Assembly: GCA_903825315.1 (NCBI GenBank)
Contig: CAIKAD010000001.1
Span: forward strand, 434,001 to 498,000
DNA: 64,000 bases
From: an uncultured Candidatus Peregrinibacteria bacterium
GTDB taxonomy: Bacteria; Patescibacteriota; Gracilibacteria; Peribacterales; Peribacteraceae
Direction: 5' to 3'
Of the stretch, positions 51,592 through 59,263 are shown piece by piece. A program made the position numbers and the translations under genes. The notes below the pieces were generated by a model. That model ran no database searches. It saw only the letters and a program-made list of their open reading frames with translations, and had not been told where the DNA came from. The first letter of the stretch is position 1. Each line of letters opens with the position of its first letter.

Positions 51592-51605
51592 GTTGGTATA
51601 CCAAC
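51592..51605. promoter_or_regulatory. 14-bp perfect palindrome over a -10 element
   Basis: GTTGGTATACCAAC contains TATACC, the likely -10 of the SLH-cupredoxin gene, which starts 8 nt after the palindrome. Binding of a dimeric regulator would block this promoter. Confidence 0.45.
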
Positions 51606-51612
51606 AATTTCT

Positions 51613-52620
51613 ATGTACTTGAATATCCTCTCCTTTGCATCTGCTCTTCTCGTGGTCATCATTCCGTCAGTCTCATTTGCACAGATAGTAGTTACGCTGG
51701 AAGGAAAGCAGATGACCCTGAACGATATCCAGCCCGATGCGTGGTATACGACATACATCCGCGATGCAGTCGCAACGAAAATTGTAAGCGGCTATAGGGA
51801 TACAGATGGTAATCCCATCGGATACTTTGGACCAGGTAATAACATTACACTCGCGGAAACGTTGAAAATTGCCGTACAGGGTGCTGGATACACTGTCTCA
51901 TCGTACAGTGACGTCCCGCTCACAATGTCCGGGCATTGGGCAGATCCCTATCTTAGGGTTTCAACACGCGAAGGTTTTGCGGTATTTCAGAATACACAGA
52001 ACATTGACCGCCCCGCTACGCGAGCGGAAGTAGCAAGCCTCTTTGCTGATGCCTTTGACGTTGCACCTGCAACATCCATCAGCAGCCGCTATACGGACGT
52101 TACGATTGCAACACCGTATGCGCTTTCCATCGAAACACTAAGCCGTGACGGGATTCTCACAGGAGACACTGATGATAATGGAAGGCCTATAGGAAGCTTC
52201 CGTCCGGATGACAACATCAATCGTGCTGAAGTAACCAAGATGGTCATGATCGCGCGCGCAATGTACGGGACGACGCGTCCTGAGTTCTCCTCATCAAGCT
52301 CCTCGATTCAATCGTCATCATCGTCTGCACAGAGTTCCAATTCTTCCATTGCAGCGACCGTCCTGCTTACGGAAACGGGATTCATACCACAGAGTGTAAC
52401 TATCCATTCTGGTGAATCGGTCCAGTTTACAAACGACAGTTCGGGTCTTATGTGGATAGCATCCGATCCACATCCGCTCCACACGGATTATCCGGGATTC
52501 GATTCGCTCAAGTCCCTCACGAAAGGAGAGAGTTATGACTTTACCTTCAATATGCACGGGACGTGGGAATACCACAACCACGTGCATCAATCGGAGAAGG
52601 GAGTAGTCATTGTGGAATAG
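51613..52620 (+). CDS. SLH protein fused to a cupredoxin-like domain
   Basis: The product (335 aa) has a signal peptide (LNILSFASALLVVIIPSVSFA), three SLH segments (AWYTTYIRDAVATKIVSGY, LRVSTREGFAVFQN, LSIETLSRDGILTGD), a Ser-run linker, and a C-terminal beta domain. That domain reads ETGFIPQSVTIHSGESVQF and ends GTWEYHNHVHQSEKGVVIV, the cupredoxin layout, but the usual Cys ligand is Asn and no Met ligand is seen. His residues in SDPHPLH and YHNHVH could still bind metal. It may be a wall-anchored metal-binding or structural protein. The start follows TATACC inside a palindrome. Confidence 0.8.
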   Translation: MYLNILSFASALLVVIIPSVSFAQIVVTLEGKQMTLNDIQPDAWYTTYIRDAVATKIVSGYRDTDGNPIGYFGPGNNITLAETLKIAVQGAGYTVSSYSDVPLTMSGHWADPYLRVSTREGFAVFQNTQNIDRPATRAEVASLFADAFDVAPATSISSRYTDVTIATPYALSIETLSRDGILTGDTDDNGRPIGSFRPDDNINRAEVTKMVMIARAMYGTTRPEFSSSSSSIQSSSSSAQSSNSSIAATVLLTETGFIPQSVTIHSGESVQFTNDSSGLMWIASDPHPLHTDYPGFDSLKSLTKGESYDFTFNMHGTWEYHNHVHQSEKGVVIVE

Positions 52621-52664
52621 AAACGGGACATACCATTGCACTGAGTCTTTTCATATCAGACAGC

Positions 52665-52686
52665 TCTTGCCCAAAAGAGGGCAAGA
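52665..52686. terminator. Hairpin after the SLH-cupredoxin gene
   Basis: TCTTGCCC pairs perfectly with GGGCAAGA around a 6-nt A-rich loop, 45 nt after the stop codon. No T-run follows, so it may act as an RNA-stabilising hairpin rather than a classical terminator. Confidence 0.45.
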
Positions 52687-52716
52687 CCGTAGCATGCATT
52701 CCTTTAAATTTTATCA

Positions 52717-53154
52717 ATGCATATGCAACGTTCTTTTGAAGGTGTTGGCGGAGAGGACTATCCCGTCAACGGACTCGATTGTTCGAGACTACGACCCGTG
52801 GGATGGGGTATTGGGAATACCATACTCGATGAGCGATCGCGACAACGGCTGCTCTTCGGGGATGTCATAGCTGAACGGAAAGCAGGTTGTGGAGGAGAAG
52901 AGTACGTCCAGCGTAAAGAGACAAGCGAACACTGCGATGGCAATGTTGTCGTGACCGACGAGCAGTACTACCAGAGTCTTTATGAAGAATTGCTTTCTTC
53001 ATACGATGATCCTCGCGTTGCAGCACTCCTCACAAAAAACACAATGTATGCATTGGCAGATGATGCTATCTGGCCGCAGATCAGTGCTTTCATCGACGCA
53101 ATGTCCCAAAGGGATCAAACGCTATCAGGAATGACCAATTTGCCTCTCTGGTGA
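52717..53154 (+). CDS. Hypothetical protein (145 aa)
   Basis: I do not recognise a family. The N-terminal half has Gly/Cys-containing segments (GEDYPVNGLDCSRLR, AGCGGEEYVQ) and the C-terminal half is acidic and helical (TDEQYYQSLYEELLSSYDD, WPQISAFIDAMSQRDQ). No signal peptide or membrane helix. The second in-frame Met (52723) is an alternative start, with TTTTAT 8 nt before it. It lies between the SLH-cupredoxin gene and talC. Confidence 0.5.
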   Translation: MHMQRSFEGVGGEDYPVNGLDCSRLRPVGWGIGNTILDERSRQRLLFGDVIAERKAGCGGEEYVQRKETSEHCDGNVVVTDEQYYQSLYEELLSSYDDPRVAALLTKNTMYALADDAIWPQISAFIDAMSQRDQTLSGMTNLPLW

Positions 53155-53230
53155 AATTTACATACCAGCTGAGAGCACTGGATGATAAACGGAAAAGACG
53201 GCATACTATTGTCGTACCCCTGCTATTTCT

Positions 53231-53872
53231 ATGAAGCTCTTCCTCGATACCGCCAACGTCGATCAGGTCCGCGAAGTCGCCTCCTGGGGCGTTCTGGATG
53301 GCGTAACTACCAATCCGTCCCTTGTGATGAAGGAAGGGAAAGATTTTAGAGCAACCGTTCTGGCGATGTGTGAGCTTGCTCCGAATGTAAGCGCACAAGT
53401 AACGGCGACAGATGCGGAAGGCATGATCAAGCAAGGCGAGGAGTATTCCTCTTGGCACAAGAACATCGTGGTCAAGGTACCGATGACTACGGAGGGCCTG
53501 AAGGCTGTGAAGCATTTCGCACAGAAGAAGATCCGCACCAACGTCACACTCGTCTTTTCCGTTCCACAAGCCATCCTTGCCGCAAAAGCGGGAGCGTCTA
53601 TCATCAGCCCTTTTATCGGGAGGCTTGATGACGCAGGAGAAGAGGGGATGGCGCTGATAGCGGAGATTATGGAAGTGTGGAGCCATTCCGATTTTAGGAC
53701 CGAAGTACTTGTCGCTTCCACGCGCCACCCGCGGCACATTGTGGATGCCGCAAGAATCGGAGCGCATATCTGCACCATTCCGTACGACGTCTTTGCGAAA
53801 TTGCCCAAGCATCCCTTGACGGATATTGGACTCAAGAAGTTTCAGGATGACTGGAAGAAAGTTGCGGGGTGA
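53231..53872 (+). CDS. talC: Transaldolase-family protein (TalC/FSA type)
   Basis: The product (213 aa) is of the short transaldolase/fructose-6-phosphate aldolase type: MKLFLDTANVDQVRE, GVTTNPSLV, the Schiff-base Lys in NIVVKVPMT, VTLVFSVPQA and ISPFIGRLDD, with a C-terminal HPLTDIGLKKFQDDW. It would transfer dihydroxyacetone units between sugar phosphates, completing the non-oxidative pentose phosphate route with the transketolase nearby. Whether it is a true transaldolase or an aldolase cannot be told from the motifs. The start lies behind a C/T-rich leader. Confidence 0.93.
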   Translation: MKLFLDTANVDQVREVASWGVLDGVTTNPSLVMKEGKDFRATVLAMCELAPNVSAQVTATDAEGMIKQGEEYSSWHKNIVVKVPMTTEGLKAVKHFAQKKIRTNVTLVFSVPQAILAAKAGASIISPFIGRLDDAGEEGMALIAEIMEVWSHSDFRTEVLVASTRHPRHIVDAARIGAHICTIPYDVFAKLPKHPLTDIGLKKFQDDWKKVAG

Positions 53873-53920
53873 TGCAACCTACATGGTTGATCCCAAAACA
53901 GGCAGGCGTACCATACCCGT

Positions 53921-54454
53921 ATGATATTTTGTCCTCTCCCGGGTTCGCCGACAATCACGCAAGGATTCGGCCAGAATCCAGACATGTACAAGCAGTACGG
54001 CTTTGACGGTCATAATGGTTTCGATTTCGGTGTTCCCGAAGGAACTCTAATCTACGCACCGCATGACGGTGTCGCCAAGGTGACAGATGATGGGGCGATC
54101 GGTTACGGACTGTATCTCGTCATCGACGCGCCGACGCGACGGAGCATACTCGCGCACTGTTCGCAGATGCTTGTCTCTGACGGGCAGTCCATATCACAGG
54201 GAGATCCTGTTGCCAGGAGTGGCGCGTCGGGAAACTGCTATGGGGCGCACTTGCATTGGACTTTTAAAATTCTTCAACACGGCCTCGTGCAGAATAAGGA
54301 TAATGGTTATGACGGCGCCATGGACGTGTCGGAATTAACGCGACTCTGGCAGCAGCAGGACCTCAGACGTGACGGCCAATTCACGTCCGAAGCACAGGGA
54401 TACCTCACCCTGAATCTGACGGATAACCAGTGCCTTAAGAGAACAGTGACCTAA
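53921..54454 (+). CDS. M23-family metallopeptidase, no signal peptide
   Basis: The product (177 aa) is a LytM-type domain: GFDGHNGFDFGVPEGT (His and Asp zinc ligands), YAPHDGVAKV, GYGLYLVIDAP, and GAHLHWTF with the final His-x-His. These enzymes cut peptidoglycan cross-links. There is no signal peptide or membrane helix, so the protein is either exported another way or released by lysis, as with phage-type endolysins. TACCAT (53909-53914) ends 6 nt before ATG. It ends 3 nt before the convergent ROK gene. Confidence 0.88.
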   Translation: MIFCPLPGSPTITQGFGQNPDMYKQYGFDGHNGFDFGVPEGTLIYAPHDGVAKVTDDGAIGYGLYLVIDAPTRRSILAHCSQMLVSDGQSISQGDPVARSGASGNCYGAHLHWTFKILQHGLVQNKDNGYDGAMDVSELTRLWQQQDLRRDGQFTSEAQGYLTLNLTDNQCLKRTVT

Positions 54455-54457
54455 TGG

Positions 54458-55342
54458 TCACTTCTGTGAAGCGTCCCAGGCAAGCATGGCTGCGCCCATT
54501 GTGGATGCGCCAGCAATTTGCGATAGAGCAAGACGGGGCAATGGAGTTCCTGTAAGGACCCATTGCCGCATTTCTTCTTCAATGGAAGGAAGGAATGCTT
54601 GCAGTGCCTTTCCCATACTTCCACCAAATATGATGGAAGAAGGATTGAGAAGGTGTGTAAGGTTCGTGCAGAGCCAGGCGCATTCCCGAATGATAGCCGG
54701 ATGGATAGACGCACAGGATGTACCCTCTAGAAATTCGTTGGGGTCCGCTGCTTCTGGGCAGCGCTTGCGGAGCGCGGAACCGGAGAGAAATTGTTCTACC
54801 TCGCCACGCTTGTTGTTCGTCTCAAACGGAGGTGAGCCGGGGACAAGAAGCATGTGGCCGATTTCTGCGGCAAATCCTTGTGAGCCGCGGAATATCTTTC
54901 CGTCGATGACAATGCCTCCACCCACGCCGGTCCCCATCGTTATGCCTATAACAACATCGTCGCCTTTTCCGGCCCCCTTGCGCGCTTCGGCAAGTGCAAA
55001 GCAGTTACTGTCGTTCTCCACGGTAACCGGCAAATCAAAACGCTCAGAGCACATGTCGAGTAGCTTATAGCCTTCTCCACCGGGAATGTTGGGCAGCGTT
55101 TGGATAACGCCTTCCGGTTGCTTCACAAGACCGGGTATGCCGAGGCCGATTGCAACAACACCATCCGTCATCCATTCTTCAGATAGACGCAACGTATCTT
55201 CCAACACGGCAGGGAATCCGCGCTGGGCATGCGTAGGGAACTTCTCCCGTTTGATAAGCTTCCATGATCCAGTTTCATACAATGCAACAGCACTCTTCGT
55301 GCCACCAATATCTATGCCGATGGCGCATGGAACAGACAACAT
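54458..55342 (-). CDS. ROK-family sugar kinase (glucokinase-like)
   Basis: The product (294 aa) has the ROK pattern: AIGIDIGGTKSAVALYE phosphate loop, TVENDSNCFALAEA, ITMGTGVGGGIVIDG, and AAEIGHM with the catalytic/zinc-region His. The Cys-rich zinc motif typical of many ROK kinases is not clearly present. It likely phosphorylates glucose or a related sugar to feed glycolysis. TACAAT (55349-55354) ends 6 nt before ATG, so the start at MLSVPCA is preferred over the longer frame. Confidence 0.86.
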   Translation of the reverse strand: MLSVPCAIGIDIGGTKSAVALYETGSWKLIKREKFPTHAQRGFPAVLEDTLRLSEEWMTDGVVAIGLGIPGLVKQPEGVIQTLPNIPGGEGYKLLDMCSERFDLPVTVENDSNCFALAEARKGAGKGDDVVIGITMGTGVGGGIVIDGKIFRGSQGFAAEIGHMLLVPGSPPFETNNKRGEVEQFLSGSALRKRCPEAADPNEFLEGTSCASIHPAIIRECAWLCTNLTHLLNPSSIIFGGSMGKALQAFLPSIEEEMRQWVLTGTPLPRLALSQIAGASTMGAAMLAWDASQK

Positions 55343-55480
55343 TACACAATTGTAGCATGTGTACAGATTGATAGAGAAAAGTTGCCGAAAGAGAACTACT
55401 GGATAAAACATAAAACATAGCGTATGCTAAACATCTTCCTTCGAAACCCCTGAGAGCGATACCTTCCCTCCGCCTGGAGT

Positions 55481-55999
55481 ATGGTCACTCCTCCCCTTAC
55501 ACCAGAAGAAGAGCTCGCTGAAGCGTATAATAAGTACGCGGACGCCATATTCCGGCATTGTTACTTTCGTGTATTTGATCGGGAACGCGGAAAGGAGCTC
55601 ATGCAGGAAACATTTATGCGCGCGTGGACATATATTGGTGACGACCGGAAGAAGAAAGTGCTAAACATGCGTGCATTTCTGTATCGCATCGCCAACAATC
55701 TTATCGTGGATGAGGTAAGAAAGAAGAAGGAGTTATCACTCGATGAATTGCAGAAGAGTGGGTGGGATCCCAGCTACGACGGTTTGGCGGAAATGCAGAA
55801 ACGCGTAGAGCAAAACAAGATCTTCGATCTCCTGCATCATGTCCCTAAGGAATACAGGGAGGTGCTCATTATGCGTTACATTGACGGTCTCACGCCGGCG
55901 GACATTGCGGAGATTCTCGGCGAGACTCCTAACGCCATTTCCGTGCGTCTTCACCGAGGCATCAAACAGCTTCATGCTTTGCTGGGAAGGAAACACTGA
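55481..55999 (+). CDS. ECF-type RNA polymerase sigma factor
   Basis: The product (172 aa) has the two domains of group IV sigma factors: region 2 (YNKYADAIFRHCYFRVFDRE, GKELMQETFMRAW, FLYRIANNLIVDEVRKKK) and region 4 (VPKEYREVLIMRYIDGLTPADIAEILGETPNAISVRLHRG), with no region 1 or 3. It redirects RNA polymerase to a special promoter set. No anti-sigma gene is beside it, so control may come from another locus, or through transcription of the gene itself. The next gene, 261 nt downstream on the same strand, encodes the large repeat protein and is a candidate target. Confidence 0.92.
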   Translation: MVTPPLTPEEELAEAYNKYADAIFRHCYFRVFDRERGKELMQETFMRAWTYIGDDRKKKVLNMRAFLYRIANNLIVDEVRKKKELSLDELQKSGWDPSYDGLAEMQKRVEQNKIFDLLHHVPKEYREVLIMRYIDGLTPADIAEILGETPNAISVRLHRGIKQLHALLGRKH

Positions 56000-56260
56000 T
56001 GCCTAAACATAGATTGCTTCTCTCGAGTATGGTGTAAGAATAACTGTCATGAGTGAGAACCTGCGGAACGTTTTGTTATGTCGTAAGTAATGCGAAATGC
56101 AGAGCGAAGCTATTGACGCTCTCACTAGGGCTGGAAAAGCGATGTAAGAGGTTGGATCACTTCGCGTCAACGTACGCGAGTTCTCATTCTATTCGTGGGT
56201 GCTGAGGGGCGGGAAACAACCCTCATCCAACATTTTACTTCCTTCCATCAATACTTCTAT

Positions 56261-59158
56261 ATGGCAGTTCGAAGAAAGAAAGCGAAGCGGCTGGCGGTTG
56301 GGCGAACGCAAACTGCCCATCCGACTGTAAAGGCACTGGCTTCCGTTGGTACGGTTGCCGTGATGCTTGCAACGGTCGTATCTGGCATGTCGTATGCGGC
56401 TGGGATTCCTTCGTGGGCGGCGGGCAGTCCGCTGCAACTTGCGTGGATTCCGTTCTTCCAAACAGGAAATATCGGAACTCATGCCTCAACCGACGCTCAT
56501 TCGCTGGTGAATGCGGAATCGGCACAAGAGACAAATATCAGTCAACTCGGAACCTTAGGCCTCTTTGGGCCTGCTTTCCAAAATGCGGAAGTAGGGAACG
56601 GACAGTCAACACTTGTCGGTTCCCCTATCAATGCCGGCGCGGTAAACGCAATTGATCTTTCCCAGGGCTGGAGCCCTTTTGGTACTACTACCGTTGGTGC
56701 GGATGCAGCAACGGATGTGCATACATTTATTAACGCAGGATCACTGAACAGGACAGGGGTCGTGCAAATGGGTGCTGGTGTACAGAATGCAGATGTTTCG
56801 AATGTAGCAGGTACATTGGTAGATGCCCCAATTAACGCGGGTTCGTTAAACAATGTGGGTATTTATATGGGGAATATTCCCTACATTTCCGGTGGTAGCG
56901 TGAACGGCTTTGAGGAAACGCCCGGTGTGCCCTGTACCGGGAATTGCGGCAATTCCGAAGTACCACCTCCTTGTACCGGCAACTGCGGTGGTTCGGAACT
57001 CCCGCCTGGTTGCACGGGGAATTGCGGCGGTGACGTTCTCCCTGACTCCGGAAACTCTGGCGGATGGACGTGGAGCAATGGCAACGTTCTCTCCTTCGCA
57101 GATACGGACGTACATTCATTCAATAATTCCAATAGCGACAATGAAACGTCTGTCTTCCAAACTCTGGCCAACTGGCTCGATTGCCTGCCGGGGTTTCAGA
57201 CTGCGAACGTGAATAATTTGGCGCTCTCCAATATCGGTTCACTTATTAACGCAGGCGCGTTGAACAATATCGGACTCGTCCAGTTAGGCTCTGGATGGTC
57301 TACGCCACAGACGGCAACCATCCTCGCAATGGCGGACACAGAAGTGAACTCCTTGAATAACTCCAATGCTGGCAATACGACAGCAATAGTCCAAAGCGCG
57401 CTTGGTTCTGCTCAGCAACAAGCGGAGGTATGGAATATGGCGCTTTCGGGCATTAACTCCACAATAAATGCTGGTTCGGTGAACAATATAGGCGTTACGC
57501 AGGCCGCACCGATTGTATTAGGAGGCTTTGGTCAGCAGTCCGCAGACATAGCAGCTGCGGCAGATACAATAGTAAACTCCATGAATAATTCGAACGCTTC
57601 TAACGCTTCATTGATTGCTCAACAAGGGAGTGGTATTGGTGGATGCGGATGGGGATGTGGAGTTGGCAGTTTACAGGATGCTGACGCTTTGAACATGGCG
57701 GCATCAGGTATCGAATCCACAATTAATGCTGGATCGATGAACAATATAGGACTCAATCAGGTTGGCGGCCTCGTCGATCATGGGACGCTTTCGCAATTAG
57801 CTTCGGTAGTTGCTCCCGCGTTAACGATCGTCAATTCACTCAATAACTCCAACGCAGACAACTCGACATTGATTCTTCAAGATTCTGGCTCTCCATCGTG
57901 GATCGGTGGGTTCCAGGAAGCTGATGCAGTGAATGTTGCGGCATCCGGAGTGGATTCCCATGTCAATGCCGGATCGATGAATAACATCGGCGTGAATCAG
58001 TTGGGCGGCTTGGTAGTTAATGGAGCGTCCTCTCAGTATGCGGACGTGACTGCTCCATCTGCAACAGTCGTAAATTCGGAGAATAATTCCAATGCCTCCA
58101 ATGATCTCGGCATCTTCCAGGAAGCACTTGGGGGAGGTTTTCAAAATGCTGATGCAATGAACGTCGCGGATTCAGGAGTGGACTCCTCAATTAACGCTGG
58201 ATCGGTGAACAACATCGGCGTGAACCAGTTGGGAGGGAACGTTTTGAACGGCGCCTCTTCGCAATATGTTTCCGTAGACGCTCCGTCAATGACGGTCGTC
58301 AATTCGGAGAATAACTCCAATGCAAGCAATGGCACGATGATCGGCCAGACGGGAGGCGGTAATCCCTGTCTAGGCGGATGCGGCTTGGGAAGTCTACAGG
58401 ATGCCGATGCCATGAATGTCGCAAACTCCGGTATCGACTCCACCATCAACGCCGGTTCCCAGAATAACATTGCGGTGAACCAAGTTGGTGGCAATGTACA
58501 CCACGGCGCACAAGCGCAATACGTGGAAGTGAATGCGCCGGCCATGACGGTCGTCAATTCGGAGAATAACTCTAATGCCTCCAATGAGCTCGGCATCTTC
58601 CAGGATGCACTCGGTGGCGGCGTGGGAGGGGGACAGAATGCCGATGCGACAAATGTCGCAAACTCCGGCATCGACTCCACCATCAACGCTGGTTCCCAGA
58701 ACAACATCATGGTGAACCAAGTTGGTGGCAACGTAGACCATGGCGCGTCGGCGCAATACGTGGAAGTGAACGCGCCGGCCATGACGGTCGTCAATTCGGA
58801 GAATAACTCTAATGCGGTGAACAACACCGGTATCGTCCAGGATCAACCGTCTGTAACTACGTTTGGGGCTTCCTGCCAGTCGGGAGGCTGCTCTCTTGTA
58901 ACACCAGACTACCAAACGGCAGCTGCAGACCAGTCTGCAAACTCGAATGTAGATTCAACAATCAACGCTGGTTCGACCAATAACGTAGAAGTCAACCAGG
59001 TAGGCAGCGGTGTAGATAGCGGAACGGCCAACCAGAATGCGGTGGTCAACTCCTGCAACAACACAACTGTCAATTCAGAAATCAATGCCGGCTCGTCCAA
59101 TACCACCGGCATCGTTCAGATGGCGCCCGTGTTCCCTACGGGACTCTTCGTCCACTGA
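56261..59158 (+). CDS. Large secreted Asn/Ser-rich repeat protein
   Basis: The product (965 aa) has a basic N-terminus (RRKKAKRLAVGRTQ) and a signal helix (ALASVGTVAVMLATVVSGMSYAA), then repeats to the C-terminal end. Two half-motifs alternate: one around VNSxNNSNAxN followed by a hydrophobic-Gln (I-x-Q) stretch, one around SxINAGSxNNIGVNQ. I count 12 INAG[SA]-type and 8 NNSN-type half-repeats; late copies have a period of 79 residues. Cys occurs only in Gly-rich insertions (three CTGNCG units, GCGWGC, CLGGC). The N/Q/S/G-rich, Gln-at-turn layout recalls curlin-type or beta-solenoid fibres, but no family is recognised. There is no C-terminal sorting signal. Confidence 0.75.
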   Translation: MAVRRKKAKRLAVGRTQTAHPTVKALASVGTVAVMLATVVSGMSYAAGIPSWAAGSPLQLAWIPFFQTGNIGTHASTDAHSLVNAESAQETNISQLGTLGLFGPAFQNAEVGNGQSTLVGSPINAGAVNAIDLSQGWSPFGTTTVGADAATDVHTFINAGSLNRTGVVQMGAGVQNADVSNVAGTLVDAPINAGSLNNVGIYMGNIPYISGGSVNGFEETPGVPCTGNCGNSEVPPPCTGNCGGSELPPGCTGNCGGDVLPDSGNSGGWTWSNGNVLSFADTDVHSFNNSNSDNETSVFQTLANWLDCLPGFQTANVNNLALSNIGSLINAGALNNIGLVQLGSGWSTPQTATILAMADTEVNSLNNSNAGNTTAIVQSALGSAQQQAEVWNMALSGINSTINAGSVNNIGVTQAAPIVLGGFGQQSADIAAAADTIVNSMNNSNASNASLIAQQGSGIGGCGWGCGVGSLQDADALNMAASGIESTINAGSMNNIGLNQVGGLVDHGTLSQLASVVAPALTIVNSLNNSNADNSTLILQDSGSPSWIGGFQEADAVNVAASGVDSHVNAGSMNNIGVNQLGGLVVNGASSQYADVTAPSATVVNSENNSNASNDLGIFQEALGGGFQNADAMNVADSGVDSSINAGSVNNIGVNQLGGNVLNGASSQYVSVDAPSMTVVNSENNSNASNGTMIGQTGGGNPCLGGCGLGSLQDADAMNVANSGIDSTINAGSQNNIAVNQVGGNVHHGAQAQYVEVNAPAMTVVNSENNSNASNELGIFQDALGGGVGGGQNADATNVANSGIDSTINAGSQNNIMVNQVGGNVDHGASAQYVEVNAPAMTVVNSENNSNAVNNTGIVQDQPSVTTFGASCQSGGCSLVTPDYQTAAADQSANSNVDSTINAGSTNNVEVNQVGSGVDSGTANQNAVVNSCNNTTVNSEINAGSSNTTGIVQMAPVFPTGLFVH
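56930..57033 (+). repeat. Three CTGNCGG-type cysteine units
   Basis: Three direct repeats encode PCTGNCGN, PCTGNCGG and GCTGNCGG, each separated by an acidic/proline spacer (SEVPP, SELPP). Paired Cys in each unit could form disulfides or bind metal. Confidence 0.7.
57100..59110 (+). repeat. Tandem in-frame repeats of the fibre-like gene
   Basis: The region is built of alternating half-repeat units. In the last third the copies are nearly identical at the nucleotide level: GCGCAATACGTGGAAGTGAA occurs at 58514 and again at 58751, a period of 237 nt (79 codons). Such identity allows unequal recombination and length variation. Confidence 0.85.
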
Positions 59159-59170
59159 GCGTATTCCATC

Positions 59171-59204
59171 GAACGGGGGAGGCGAGGCCTCTCCCGTTCT
59201 TGGA
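59171..59204 (+). terminator. Terminator of the repeat-protein gene
   Basis: GAACGGGGGAGGC pairs with GCCTCTCCCGTTC (13 bp, one wobble) around a 3-nt loop, 12 nt after the stop. Only a short T-run follows. Confidence 0.7.
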
Positions 59205-59263
59205 GTATGATTACAGTTCCGTGCACTGATGACAGTACAGGTAAGCATACGTACAATGACTGC

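Noticed and set aside
56064-56083. Possible ECF-type promoter (GGAAC and CGT) upstream of the repeat-protein gene
   Set aside because: GGAAC and CGT occur but only 12 nt apart, whereas ECF promoters usually have about 15-17 nt between the boxes. The match is too weak to report as a feature.
56150-56165. Similarity to the 3' end of 16S rRNA (GGTTGGATCAC)
   Set aside because: Only about ten bases match, the anti-SD bases do not follow, and no rRNA sequence extends upstream.
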